A stretch of DNA of 64,000 bases from Microbacterium terregens (GTDB taxonomy: Bacteria; Actinomycetota; Actinomycetes; Actinomycetales; Microbacteriaceae): positions 744,001 through 808,000 of the forward strand of contig NZ_BAAAWH010000001.1 in NCBI RefSeq assembly GCF_039534975.1, written 5' to 3'. The first letter of the stretch is position 1. Each line of letters opens with the position of its first letter. Below the pieces are notes generated by a model. The model ran no database searches, had not been told where the DNA came from, and saw only the letters and a list, made by a program, of their open reading frames with translations. The translations under genes were made by a program, and so were the position numbers. Shown one piece after another: positions 25,101 to 32,969 of the stretch.

Positions 25101-27017
25101 CGCGGGGAGCACGTTGACCCGGTCGTGCGTGATCTCCACGATGCGCCAGCTGGTGGTGCCAAGGGTGAACACGTCGTTCACGCGCGACTCGTAGACCATC
25201 TCCTCGTCCAATTCACCGACGCGCGCGTTCTGCGACTCGCCGGCGACGAACACGCCGAACAGCCCGCGGTCGGGGATGGTGCCGCCGCTCGTGACCGCGA
25301 TGCGCTGCGCGCCCGGCCGGCCGGTCAGCGTTCCCTGGTCACGATCCCAGACCAGACGGGGCCGCAGCTCGGCGAACTCGTCGGAGGGGAATCGGCCCGC
25401 GAGCAGATCGAGAGTCGCCTCGTACGCCGAGCGGGGGAGGGTGCGGAACGGGGCGCTGCGCTTGACCGTCTCGAACCAGCCCTCGACGTCGACCGGGCCC
25501 AGCGCAGAGGCCGCGACCGTCTGCTGCGCGAGGATGTCGAGCGGGTTCTGCGGCACCGAGATCGCCTCGATCTGGCCGGCCAGCATCCGCTCGGTCACGA
25601 TCGCGGTGTGCAGCACGTCGCCGCGATGCTTCGGGAACAGGGCGGCGCGGCTGACCTCACCGACCTGGTGCCCGGCGCGGCCGATCCGCTGCAGCCCAGA
25701 TGCGGCGCTCGGCGGCGCCTCGACCTGGATGACGAGGTCCACGGCGCCCATGTCGATTCCCAGCTCGAGGCTGCTGGTCGCCACGACGCAGCGAAGGATG
25801 CCGGCCTTCAGCTCCTCCTCGACCTGGGCGCGCTGCTCCTTGGACACCGAGCCGTGGTGCGCCTTCGCCAGCACCGCGTCGGCACCTGCGCTGATACCGG
25901 CCTGCGCCATCATCGCGGCCGGGATCGCGGCCTCCGGAACACCCAGGCCGAGCCGCTCGGCGTAGATCTCGTTGAGGCGTCCGGTCAGCCGCTCGGCGAG
26001 GCGCCGGGAGTTGGAGAACACGATGGTGGAGCGGTGCTGCAGGATGCGGTCGACGATCGCCTCTTCGACGTGCGGCCACAGCGAGCCGGTCATCTCGGTC
26101 GTCGAGGAGGTCGGCGCGCTCGTCGAGCCGGTCCCGGGCCGGCCACCGTCGGTGAACCAGTCCTCGTCGATCGGGGCGCCCCCTTCCGATCCGGCGCCCT
26201 CGCCCGGTGGCTGAACCTCGGCGCCCGGCGGGGGCGGCGGGTTGAGCATGTCGTCGACGGGGACCACCACCGTCAGATCGAAGGTCTTCGTCGCGGGCGG
26301 AGCGACGATCTCGACCGGCGCCGAGCCGCCCAGGAAGCGGGCGACCTCGTCGATCGGACGGACGGTCGCGGAGAGCCCGATGCGCTGCGCGGGCCGGTCC
26401 AGCATGTCGTCAAGGCGTTCCAGGCTGACCGCGAGGTGCGCGCCGCGCTTGGTGGCAGCCACCGCGTGGACCTCGTCGATGATCACGGTGTGCACGCCCC
26501 GAAGAGTCTCACCGGCCTGGCTGGTCAGCATCAGGTACAGCGACTCCGGAGTCGTGATGAGGATGTCCGGGGGCGCGGTGACGAGCTTGCGGCGGTCCGA
26601 CGAGGTCGTGTCGCCCGAGCGGACGCCCACCGTCACTCCGGGCACGGTGATCCCGAGGCGCCGCGCGGACTGACTGATCCCGACGAGCGGGGAGCGCAGG
26701 TTCCGCTCCACATCGACGCCGAGCGCCTTCAGCGGCGAGATGTAGAGGATCCGCGTTGTGGTGAGCGGTGCCGGCGATGCGCGACCGCGCGCCTTCGCGG
26801 CCGGTGCGGGTGCGGCATCCTTCTCTGAGAAGACCCGGTCGATCGCCCAGAGGAACGCCGAGAGCGTCTTGCCCGACCCGGTCGGTGCGACCACCAGCGC
26901 ATGCTTGCCGTGCGAGATGGCGTCCCAGGCGCCCAGCTGCGCGGGCGTCGCTGCCGCGAACGCGCCGCGGAACCAGTCCTGCGTGGCAGGACCGAACCGC
27001 TCGAGCACGTTGGCCAT
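22179..27017 (-). CDS. lhr: Lhr family ATP-dependent DNA helicase
   Basis: 1612 aa from ATG 27017, full length for bacterial Lhr. Superfamily 2 motifs are in order: Walker A APTGSGKT (residues 44-51), IIDEVHAVAATKRG (motif II), LSATVRPIDEVARFLGG (motif III), TIVFSNSRRLAERLTGRLNE and the motif V/VI block VVATSSLELGIDMGAVDLVI plus LQRIGRAGHQVGEVS. The Lhr core and DEAD_assoc regions follow (YGMKVHGPWALAVNARIRE), then a long C-terminal domain to QVNGVFVYGTPVGRALRDAG. An insertion of Pro/Gly-rich sequence sits at about residues 265-310. It translocates 3' to 5' on single-stranded DNA and unwinds RNA:DNA hybrids in the characterised members. Its stop overlaps the downstream nei gene. Confidence 0.97.
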   Translation of the reverse strand: MANVLERFGPATQDWFRGAFAAATPAQLGAWDAISHGKHALVVAPTGSGKTLSAFLWAIDRVFSEKDAAPAPAAKARGRASPAPLTTTRILYISPLKALGVDVERNLRSPLVGISQSARRLGITVPGVTVGVRSGDTTSSDRRKLVTAPPDILITTPESLYLMLTSQAGETLRGVHTVIIDEVHAVAATKRGAHLAVSLERLDDMLDRPAQRIGLSATVRPIDEVARFLGGSAPVEIVAPPATKTFDLTVVVPVDDMLNPPPPPGAEVQPPGEGAGSEGGAPIDEDWFTDGGRPGTGSTSAPTSSTTEMTGSLWPHVEEAIVDRILQHRSTIVFSNSRRLAERLTGRLNEIYAERLGLGVPEAAIPAAMMAQAGISAGADAVLAKAHHGSVSKEQRAQVEEELKAGILRCVVATSSLELGIDMGAVDLVIQVEAPPSAASGLQRIGRAGHQVGEVSRAALFPKHRGDVLHTAIVTERMLAGQIEAISVPQNPLDILAQQTVAASALGPVDVEGWFETVKRSAPFRTLPRSAYEATLDLLAGRFPSDEFAELRPRLVWDRDQGTLTGRPGAQRIAVTSGGTIPDRGLFGVFVAGESQNARVGELDEEMVYESRVNDVFTLGTTSWRIVEITHDRVNVLPAYGQPGKLPFWHGDGLGRPAELGEALGKFSREVSASPPAKARERLTDAGLDENASTNLLAYLAEQREATGTLPTDKSLTVERGRDEVGDWRVILHSPYGMKVHGPWALAVNARIRERLGVEGSAVASDDGIIARVPDAAAEPPGAELFVFEPDELEQIVTDEVGGSALFASRFRECAARALLMPRMNPNRRSPLWQQRQRSAQLLEVARRYPTFPIILETLREVLQDVYDVPALLRIARRIGERSIRLVEITTSQPSPYARDLLFGYVGAFMYEGDSPLAERRAAALSVDPALLSELLGKVEMRELLDPEIMAQFEREAQRLDPDRHARGLEGVADLLRMLGPLDAAEVAARLEPSGSGSGSGSEEHLPSIVSAESDEIASSRDQTAAEVPRARSDTATTAEASAHLDELIATRRAIPVTIAGVTRVAAIEDAGRLRDALGAALPVGIPNAFLEPFADPLGDLVARFARTHGPFPTHAVATRLGVGVAVARLTLQRLEGQGRIASGFFLPQTDATGDETEWCDSEVLRRLRMRSLAAIRGSVEPVSPEAFARFLPVWQHLTRPLEGIDGVAAVIEQLAGVPIPASAWESLVLPSRVSDYTPAMLDELTATGEVIWSGHGALPGRDGWVALHPADTAPLTLQSPEDELVAGSLEERLVDALASGGAYFATQLRQLTGAENEQSVVEALWSLTWSGRVTNDTFAPIRMLLGGGSQAHRTARKAPRARLYRGAAIPRTSAPPRPPALGGRWSLLPEPEPEPTLRATAAASLLLDRYGVVTRGSVQAEGLPGGFAQAYRVLAGFEQAGHCRRGYVIEKLGAAQFAASATVDRLREFAGLQDPPPLRAVTLAATDPANPYGAALAWPALEGIAHRPGRKAGGLVVVVDGALVLYLERGGKSALAFTDDEAVLAAGTRDLVATARARRLATLTIEQVNGVFVYGTPVGRALRDAGFVESPRGLTLRRATAGDALREAARA

Positions 27018-27244
27018 TCCTCCATCTTGGTCGCTGGGGACGACATCGGGGCGGGGTTGCGCCGAGGGCGATCGAGCCCCGCTGCCGCGCCTGGCGACGT
27101 GTTCCCCGGCCGACCGGTCGTCTCGCTAGGCTTTCTGCCGTCGCACCTGCGACACGTTTTCGCAGCTGCTCCACATGCCTGCGTGCGTGCCGACGCGACG
27201 AGGCGCACGGGCAGGTGAGTGTCGCCGACGTCGAGAGGACCAGC

Positions 27245-28039
27245 ATGCTCATCGATCTGACCGGACGCACCGCCCTTGTGACCGGGTCCACGCAGGGCAT
27301 CGGACTGGCCATCGCGCGCGGACTCGCCGCGGCGGGCGCGCGGGTCGGCGTCAACGGGCGCAGCGATGCATCCGTCCAGCGGGCGATCGCCGAGCTCGCC
27401 GCCGCGGTGCCGGGCGCGGATCTCGTGCCGGTGGTGGCCGATGTCACCACACCCGAGGGGGCCGCCGTGGTCACGGCCGCCCTTCCCGATCCGGACGTCC
27501 TCATCAACAATCTGGGGATCTTCGGCGCGGCCGATCCGCTCGAGATCAGCGATGACGAGTGGCTGCGGTACTTCGTGGTCAACGATCTCGCAGCGGTCCG
27601 CCTCATCCGCGCCTACCTGCCGGGAATGATGGCGCGGGGGTGGGGTCGTGTGCTGAACATCGCCAGCGACTCCGCGGTGGTGATTCCGGCCGAGATGATC
27701 CATTACGGGATGTCGAAGACCGCGCTGCTGGCCATCTCGCGGGGTTTCGCCAAGGCGGCCGCCGGCACGGGCGTCACGGTCAACTCCGTGATCGCCGGAC
27801 CCACCCGCACCGGCGGCGTGGAGGACTTCGTCTACGAGCTCGTCGACCGCGATCTGCCCTGGGACGAGGCCGAGCGCGAGTTCATGAGGACCCACCGGCC
27901 GCAGTCGCTGCTGCAGCGGTTCATCGAGCCCGAGGAGATCGCGAACATGGTCGTCTACCTCAGCTCGCCGCTCGCCTCGGCGACCACGGGGGGCGCGGTG
28001 CGGGTTGACGGCGGTTACGTGGACTCGATCCTGCCCTGA
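27245..28039 (+). CDS. SDR-family oxidoreductase
   Basis: 264 aa from ATG 27245 preceded by GAGAGGA. Classical short-chain dehydrogenase: cofactor loop TALVTGSTQGIGLAIARGLA, VLINNLGIFGA, catalytic Ser in NIASDSAVVIPAEMIHYGMS with Tyr and Lys (YGMSK), and the C-terminal ATTGGAVRVDGGYVDSILP. The Gly-rich loop and NGRSD after strand 2 favour NADP(H). Substrate unknown. Divergent from lhr across a 227-bp gap that has no other gene; that gap contains palindrome-like GTCGCACCTGCGAC at about 27139. Convergent with the PspC gene. Confidence 0.9.
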   Translation: MLIDLTGRTALVTGSTQGIGLAIARGLAAAGARVGVNGRSDASVQRAIAELAAAVPGADLVPVVADVTTPEGAAVVTAALPDPDVLINNLGIFGAADPLEISDDEWLRYFVVNDLAAVRLIRAYLPGMMARGWGRVLNIASDSAVVIPAEMIHYGMSKTALLAISRGFAKAAAGTGVTVNSVIAGPTRTGGVEDFVYELVDRDLPWDEAEREFMRTHRPQSLLQRFIEPEEIANMVVYLSSPLASATTGGAVRVDGGYVDSILP

Positions 28040-28049
28040 CCCCCCCGAG

Positions 28050-28074
28050 TGCCCCGCCCGGAGGCAGGCGGGCA
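28050..28074. terminator. Hairpin between convergent SDR and PspC genes
   Basis: TGCCCCGCC (28050-28058) pairs with GGCGGGCA (28067-28074) with one bulged C and an 8-nt loop, 10 bp after the SDR stop and 11 bp from the PspC stop. Likely a shared terminator without a T-run. Confidence 0.5.
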
Positions 28075-28085
28075 GGATCGCTTCG

Positions 28086-28268
28086 TCAGCTCTCGGACGG
28101 AATGAGGATCCAGAGCACGAGGTAGATCCAGATCGACAGCCCGAAGAACACCGTCGCGGCGACCGTGAGGATCCGGACCGGCAGCACGCTGCATCCGAAG
28201 CGATCCGCGACCGCCGCGCACACGCCGGCGATCAGGCGACCCTGGTGAGGACGGACGAGTCGGTTCAT
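28086..28268 (-). CDS. PspC-domain small membrane protein
   Basis: 60 aa from ATG 28268. MNRLVRPHQGRLIAGVCAAV then ADRFGCSVLPVRILTVAATV is the PspC domain start, ending with a membrane helix (VFFGLSIWIYLVLWILIPSES). It consists of the domain alone, as is common in actinobacteria. PspC proteins take part in phage-shock/envelope stress responses; no other psp gene is near. Its promoter region is 200 bp of repeat-rich DNA that also abuts the 3' end of the ABC-F gene. Confidence 0.9.
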   Translation of the reverse strand: MNRLVRPHQGRLIAGVCAAVADRFGCSVLPVRILTVAATVFFGLSIWIYLVLWILIPSES

Positions 28269-28374
28269 GACCACCATCCTGACGGCCGACTCGGCCGCGC
28301 GCCAGGGCCTGCGCAACGCCCCGCGGGCATCGACGGTGGGGAGACCCGGTCGGTGTGCGCATGAGCGGCGGAAA

Positions 28375-28481
28375 CCTGCTCGCGCGCCGCGGATCTGTGG
28401 CGCGCGAGCAGGAAAGTGCCGCGCCGTGCCCCGGCTATGCCGCGCCGTGCCCCGGCTATGCCGCGCCGCACTCCGGCTACG
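28375..28481. repeat. 14-bp perfect hairpin followed by three 21-bp direct repeats
   Basis: CCTGCTCGCGCGCC (28375-28388) is exactly complementary to 28399-28412 across a 10-nt loop. It is followed by three copies of a 21-bp unit (CCGCGCCGTGCCCCGGCTATG at 28419 and 28440, and a diverged copy at 28461). The last copy enters the final codons of the ABC-F gene, whose C-terminus (DGSMTAA) is thus encoded partly by repeat sequence. The hairpin could end ABC-F transcription. Confidence 0.85.
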
Positions 28482-30096
28482 CCGCGGTCATCGACCCGTC
28501 GGCGCTCAGCTCGAGGCGCAGATCGATGCCGAGCCGGTCCAGGAACGCGTCGTCGTGACTGACGATCAGCACCGCTCCGCGGTACGCCGACAGCGCCTCG
28601 ACGAAGCGGTCCACCGTGTCCAGATCGAGGTTGTTGGTGGGTTCGTCCAGCACGAGCAGCTGGGGCGGCGGGTCGGCCAGCAGCAGCCGAGCCAGTGCCA
28701 CTCGGAAACGCTCGCCGCCGGACAGCGTCGAGACCGGCCGGTCGACCGCATCGCCCCGGATGCGGAAGCGCGCGAGCCGGTTCCGCAGTTCTCCGACGGG
28801 CACTGCGGATGCCGCACTCCGCACGTTCTCGATCACTGACGCCGCGTCATCCAAGCTGTCGACCCGCTGCGGCAGATAGCCGATCCGGTCGGTGTGCGCG
28901 TCTGCGGCCGCGCCCGCCGCGGCACCCGCCGCCGCGGCGCCGGTCGACCAGCCACCGACGAGCCGCTCCAGGAGCGTCGTCTTGCCGACGCCGTTCGGTC
29001 CGATCAGGGCCACCCGCTCCGGGCCCTGGATGACCCACGAGTGCCGTCCGTCGCCGATCGTCGCGATGCGCCGGCCGGCCGGCACACCGGGGTCGGGCAG
29101 GTCGATGCGGATCGCGTCGACCTCCCGCACGTTCCGCTCCGCGGCATCCAGGGTCGCGCGCGCTGTGGTCTCGCGATCGCGCATCTCGGTGCGCATCTTC
29201 CCGGCCGACACCTCGGCGGCGCGCTTGCGCCCGCCCGCGACGATCCCCGGGACGCGCTTCTCGACCTGCGCCTTGTGACCCACCGCCCTTCGCTTCGCGA
29301 TCTTCACCTCCGCCTCGATCCGGTCGCGCTTCTCCCGCTTGACGAGCTGGGCCGCGGCGCGCTGAGCCTGGCGCGCCGCGTCCTGCTCGGCATCCAATCG
29401 CTCCCGCCACTGCGAGTACGGTCCGCCGAACACCGACAGCCGGTTCTCGTACAGCTCGGCGGTGTCGTCCATGAGCTCGAGCAGCGCGAGGTCGTGACTC
29501 ACGACGATGAGCGCGCCACGCCAGCCGCGCACCATGTCGGCGAGCCGAGCCCGCGCATCGCGGTCGAGGTTGTTGGTGGGCTCGTCGAGCAGCGCGACCG
29601 ACGGACCGCGCAGCCGGATGCCCGCGATCGCGGTCAGCACGGCCTCGCCGCCCGACAGCTCGCCGACGCGGCGGTCGAGCATGTCGGTTTGCAGACCGGC
29701 CTCGGCCAGCGCCGCGTGGGCGCGGGCCTCGATGTCCCAGTCGTCGCCGACCGCGTCGAAGTGCCGCGGGTCGGCGTCCCCGGACTCGATCGCGCGCAGC
29801 GCGGCGAGGGTCTCGGCGACGCCGAGCAGCTCTGCGACGGATCGCCGCACGTCGAGCGTCAGCCGCTGCGGCAGATAGGCGACCTCCGACGCGGTCGCGA
29901 CCTCACCCGCGGTGGGTGCGAGCTCGCCCGCGATCAGCCGGAGCAGGGTGGACTTGCCGGAGCCGTTGCGGCCGACCAGCCCGGTGCGGCCCGTACCGAA
30001 CGCGCCGGTGACATCGGCGAGCGCGACGGAGCCGTCCGGCCACGCGAAGGTGACACGGTCCAGCAGGACCGAGGGGATGAGGGTGTGAGCAGGCAT
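28477..30096 (-). CDS. ABC-F family ATPase (translation factor / ribosome-protection type)
   Basis: 539 aa from ATG 30096 with GGGAGG upstream. Two tandem ABC ATPase domains without membrane helices: the first with GLVGRNGSGKSTLLRLIAGE, VGELSGGEAVLTAIAG and LLDEPTNNLDRDARARLADM; the second with ERVALIGPNGVGKTTLLERL, VSTLSGGERFRVALARLLLA and LVLDEPTNNLDLDTVDRFVE. The linker between them (about residues 235-330) is charged and helical (KREKRDRIEAEVKIAKRRAV). These are the features of ABC-F proteins, which bind the ribosomal E site and either tune translation or protect against antibiotics. A leader peptide and competing hairpins upstream suggest drug-inducible attenuation, favouring the resistance subgroup. 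That is inference. Confidence 0.93.
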   Translation of the reverse strand: MPAHTLIPSVLLDRVTFAWPDGSVALADVTGAFGTGRTGLVGRNGSGKSTLLRLIAGELAPTAGEVATASEVAYLPQRLTLDVRRSVAELLGVAETLAALRAIESGDADPRHFDAVGDDWDIEARAHAALAEAGLQTDMLDRRVGELSGGEAVLTAIAGIRLRGPSVALLDEPTNNLDRDARARLADMVRGWRGALIVVSHDLALLELMDDTAELYENRLSVFGGPYSQWRERLDAEQDAARQAQRAAAQLVKREKRDRIEAEVKIAKRRAVGHKAQVEKRVPGIVAGGRKRAAEVSAGKMRTEMRDRETTARATLDAAERNVREVDAIRIDLPDPGVPAGRRIATIGDGRHSWVIQGPERVALIGPNGVGKTTLLERLVGGWSTGAAAAGAAAGAAADAHTDRIGYLPQRVDSLDDAASVIENVRSAASAVPVGELRNRLARFRIRGDAVDRPVSTLSGGERFRVALARLLLADPPPQLLVLDEPTNNLDLDTVDRFVEALSAYRGAVLIVSHDDAFLDRLGIDLRLELSADGSMTAA

Positions 30097-30155
30097 GAGG
30101 CCTCCCGGATGTCTGTGCCTGGAGTTCAGGGCCACGCGTGAGCGGGCCGCGGATC

Positions 30156-30246
30156 TGGGGCGGAGCCCCAGCGGTCACAGCACTGACACCGGTCACCCGG
30201 CCTCGCTCAGAGGCGTCGGGCGATGCTCAACGGGGGCGGAGCCCCG
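30156..30246 (-). promoter_or_regulatory. Paired attenuator hairpins ahead of the ABC-F gene
   Basis: Two stem-loops with the same core GGGGCGGAGCCCC lie at 30156-30170 and 30232-30246. Because the cores are identical, the arm of one can pair with the opposite arm of the other, the geometry of transcription attenuators with mutually exclusive folds. They follow a 13-codon leader ORF (30266-30307) and precede the ABC-F ribosome-binding site by about 50 bp. Confidence 0.6.
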
Positions 30247-30265
30247 GAGGGTGAGCGTCGACGGG

Positions 30266-30307
30266 TCAGCGCGCGGATGCGGGCGCGGAAGGGTCGAACA
30301 GTCTCAC
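30266..30307 (-). CDS. Leader peptide MRLFDPSAPASAR
   Basis: A 13-codon ORF starts at GTG 30307 (VRLFDPSAPASAR, stop 30268-30266), about 170 bp ahead of the ABC-F start, with GAGG upstream of it. Its position ahead of two interchangeable hairpins fits a ribosome-stalling leader: a drug-stalled ribosome would change which hairpin forms. Too short to prove by sequence alone. The upstream sequence has TATTCT (minus strand, about 30341-30346) as a candidate -10 box and an A-rich tract above it. Confidence 0.5.
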   Translation of the reverse strand: MRLFDPSAPASAR

Positions 30308-30378
30308 CGGAGGATCCTCACGTGGGGAACAAGGACCACCAGAATAGCGGATGTCGCGGCCGCAGCATCCGCCGTTTT

Positions 30379-31047
30379 TCAGGTTTTCGAATCCGACGCG
30401 ATGTGCTCGAGCTGCTTGTCCAAGAAGATCCGCACGTCGTCGAGCTCCGGCTCCGAGACGCTGTGGGTCAGCCCCTGGTACAGGCGTCCGCTGAGGTCGG
30501 CGTGCTCGGGAAGCCACATCACCGTGTGCTCGACCAGGAAGGACGGGATCACGTCGTCGTGGGTCCCGCGTCCCCAGAACACCGGCGGCCGGCGGATGGC
30601 GAGCGCTGCGTCTCCGGGCAGCGCTCCCGGAGTGGCGTAACCGCTGAGGTTCACCGCGAAAGCGAAGCGTTCCGGCTGCAGCCGCATCGCCTGGAGCGCG
30701 ACCGCCGCGCCCTGCGAGAAGCCCAGCAGCCCGACCGGCGAATCGGCCGAGACCGCGTCGATCCAGTCGACGACGAGGGATGCGGCATCCGTCACATGAG
30801 TGGCATCACGTCCGTCCAGACCCTCGATCGGGTACCAGGAGTAGCCCGGAGCGGGGAAGGGCGGCGCGAGCGGCGCCCGCAGGGCCGCGACGACGAACTG
30901 CGGCGGCAGGTACGGGACGAGCCCGAACAGGTCGTGCTCGTCGGCGCCGTAGCCGTGCAACAGGATCAGCAGCGGTCTGCCCGCCCGCTCCGCAGCGGGG
31001 GCGGACCACAGGGCGACGGAGTCGTCGAGGGCGGGGTGCTCGGCCAT
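30379..31047 (-). CDS. Carboxylesterase/phospholipase-family alpha/beta hydrolase
   Basis: 222 aa from ATG 31047, the usual size. It has LLILLHGYGADEHDLFGLVP (oxyanion region), LLGFSQGAAVALQAM (nucleophile Ser), FWGRGTHDDVIP (acid Asp) and GLTHSVSEPELDDVRIFLD (catalytic His), the layout of the AB_hydrolase_2 family (YpfH/esterase II type). There is no signal peptide, so it is cytosolic and probably hydrolyses short acyl esters. Divergent from the NUDIX-like gene by 65 bp; the ABC-F leader begins right after its stop. Confidence 0.9.
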   Translation of the reverse strand: MAEHPALDDSVALWSAPAAERAGRPLLILLHGYGADEHDLFGLVPYLPPQFVVAALRAPLAPPFPAPGYSWYPIEGLDGRDATHVTDAASLVVDWIDAVSADSPVGLLGFSQGAAVALQAMRLQPERFAFAVNLSGYATPGALPGDAALAIRRPPVFWGRGTHDDVIPSFLVEHTVMWLPEHADLSGRLYQGLTHSVSEPELDDVRIFLDKQLEHIASDSKT

Positions 31048-31112
31048 GCGCCCATCATTCCAGTCCCGGCCGACGTGCGGCGCGCACGGGATGCCTGAGG
31101 TATACAGGAGAC

Positions 31113-31775
31113 ATGGCAGTCCGAACCCCCGATCCCGACCCTGACGACCGCGACGACGCGGGTGGCGTGGACGACCCGCTCCGGGGCCAGGGCTTCGGCG
31201 GGGACCCGCGCTCGCTCGGAAACGGGTCCTTCGGTTCCCCGACACCCAGCAGCGCGGCCAACCCGGGCTGGCTGTCCGAGATCGAGCTCGCCGAGGCGCG
31301 GCGCCGACTTCCGATCCTCTACGTCGAGGCGATCCCGATGCGCACGGACGGTCTCGGCGCGGTCACCGAGGTCGGAATCCTGCTGCGCGCCACCCCGCTG
31401 GGTGAGATGACGCGCACGATCGTCAGCGGACGCGTCCGCTACGGCGAGACCGTGCGCGACGCGCTGTTCCGGCACCTCGAGAACGACCTCGGACCGATGG
31501 CGTTCCCGCTGCTTCCGCCGCAGCCGGTGCCGTTCACGGTGGCGGAGTACTTTCCGATGCCGGGGATCTCGGCATTCCACGACGACCGGCAGCACGCGGT
31601 CTCCCTCGCGTTCATGGTGCCGGTCACGGGCACGTGCGAGCCGCGCCAGGATGCGCTCGAGGTGACCTGGATGCCGCCGAGGGAGGCGGCATCGGACGCT
31701 GTCGCCGCCGAGATGGAGGGCGGCCGGGGGACCCTCATCCGCCTGGGTCTGGCCAGTGTCGGCGCGCTGCGCTGA
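31113..31775 (+). CDS. NUDIX-like DUF4916 family protein
   Basis: 220 aa from ATG 31113 with AGGAG 3-7 nt ahead and TATACA upstream as a possible -10. The first 45 residues are acidic, disordered and Asp/Gly/Ser rich (PDPDPDDRDDAGGVDD). Then WLSEIELAEARRRLPILYVE starts the family domain, with GLGAVTEVGILLRATPLGEM, a Nudix-box-like GRVRYGETVRDALFRHLEND, and FPLLPPQPVPFTVAEYFPMP. The box lacks the full REUXEE set of Glu residues, so phosphohydrolase activity is doubtful. I recall this as an actinobacterial family with unknown substrate. Confidence 0.82.
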   Translation: MAVRTPDPDPDDRDDAGGVDDPLRGQGFGGDPRSLGNGSFGSPTPSSAANPGWLSEIELAEARRRLPILYVEAIPMRTDGLGAVTEVGILLRATPLGEMTRTIVSGRVRYGETVRDALFRHLENDLGPMAFPLLPPQPVPFTVAEYFPMPGISAFHDDRQHAVSLAFMVPVTGTCEPRQDALEVTWMPPREAASDAVAAEMEGGRGTLIRLGLASVGALR

Positions 31776-31840
31776 GGCGGCATCCTGAGTGTTCTCTGTG
31801 ACCGGGGACGGGATGCCGCGACCGGCGTAGCCTGGGGCGC

Positions 31841-32965
31841 ATGAGCCCCGCCGGTCGCGCCCGTGCGCTCGCGTGGACCGCCGCGCTGGCGGTGCCGCTG
31901 GTCGCAGGTGCGGTCATCCTCGTTCCGATGGCAGCGAGCGGAGCGGTCGATCTGCCGGACAAGAGCCCTGCGGAGCTGATCGAATTCGCCGGCGCCAGCG
32001 AGGTGGACGCGCTCAGCGGCACGATCGCTCAAACCTCCGCGCTGGGGCTTCCCGACCTCGATGCGCTGACCGGCACGTCCGGCTCGGGCGACACGGGGCC
32101 GGCAGCACCCGACGTCGCGGACCTTCTCGCGCTGGTCACCGGCACGCACACCGCGAACGTGTACCTCGACGGTGAGCGCGCCCGCCTGCAGGTTCTCGAC
32201 CCGCTCGCCGAGCGCAACGTGTACGTCGACGGCGAGGCCGGACAGGCCTGGTATGTCGACAGCGAGACCCAGACAGCCACGCGCTTCACCCTCCCGGCCG
32301 GCGCTGAGTTCGAGCAGGGGCACAGCCGGCGCGAGGACTCCTCCGCGGACCCGGCGATACCCACGCCCGACCGGATGCTCGATGACGCTCTGGCCCGCCT
32401 GGACGAGACCACCGAGGTCACCGTCGGCACCGACGCACGCGTCGCCGGTCGCGACGTGTACGAGCTCATTCTGACCCCGCGCACCGCGGACACGCTCGTC
32501 GGCGACGTCCGATTCGCGATCGACGGTGAGAACGGCGTCGCGCTGGCTGCCTCGGTCTCCGCGCGCGGGGCGGACGAGCCGGCGTTCGAGATCGCGTTCA
32601 CGCGCGTCAGCTTCGACGCTCCCGACCCGTCGGTGTTCGATTTCACTCCGGGCGAGGGCATCGCCGTCGTGGACGAGGAGCTGCCGCTGCCCGCACCCGA
32701 GGACTCGGCGTCGCGCGCGAACCCGGACGCGCCGATCGTCTCCGGGAAGGGCTGGTCCGCGGTGGTCCAGCTGCCGGGATCGAACGGCACCGCTGAGCTC
32801 GACGCGGAACAGCGTGCCCTGCTCGAGGCGGTCACCACCGCCGTCGACGGCGGAAGGGTGCTGCAGACCTCGCTGGTGAGCGTGCTCATCACCGACGACG
32901 GGCGGATGCTGGCAGGCGCTGTTCCGGCGTCTCGCCTGGTCGAGGCCGCACAGACTGGCCGTTGA
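31841..32965 (+). CDS. LolA/RseB-fold exported protein
   Basis: 374 aa from ATG 31841. A hydrophobic signal or anchor (RALAWTAALAVPLVAGAVIL, residues 8-27) is followed by KSPAELIEFAGASEVDALSG, a start typical of actinobacterial LolA-fold proteins. Other elements are GTHTANVYLDGERARLQVLD, AWYVDSETQTATRF, VAGRDVYELILTPRTADTLV and FTPGEGIAVVDE. The fold is the open beta-barrel that carries lipid or lipoproteins. The next two genes, at 4 bp distance and then overlapping, encode an ABC-2 exporter, so together they may form an export system for a lipid-like or lipoprotein substrate. The ligand is unknown. Confidence 0.85.
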   Translation: MSPAGRARALAWTAALAVPLVAGAVILVPMAASGAVDLPDKSPAELIEFAGASEVDALSGTIAQTSALGLPDLDALTGTSGSGDTGPAAPDVADLLALVTGTHTANVYLDGERARLQVLDPLAERNVYVDGEAGQAWYVDSETQTATRFTLPAGAEFEQGHSRREDSSADPAIPTPDRMLDDALARLDETTEVTVGTDARVAGRDVYELILTPRTADTLVGDVRFAIDGENGVALAASVSARGADEPAFEIAFTRVSFDAPDPSVFDFTPGEGIAVVDEELPLPAPEDSASRANPDAPIVSGKGWSAVVQLPGSNGTAELDAEQRALLEAVTTAVDGGRVLQTSLVSVLITDDGRMLAGAVPASRLVEAAQTGR

Positions 32966-32969
32966 CCCG

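Noticed and set aside
23211-26828. Long open frame opposite to lhr (about 1200 codons)
   Set aside because: High G+C keeps the complementary frame open; the minus strand encodes an intact helicase with all motifs, and the opposite translation has no recognisable domain.
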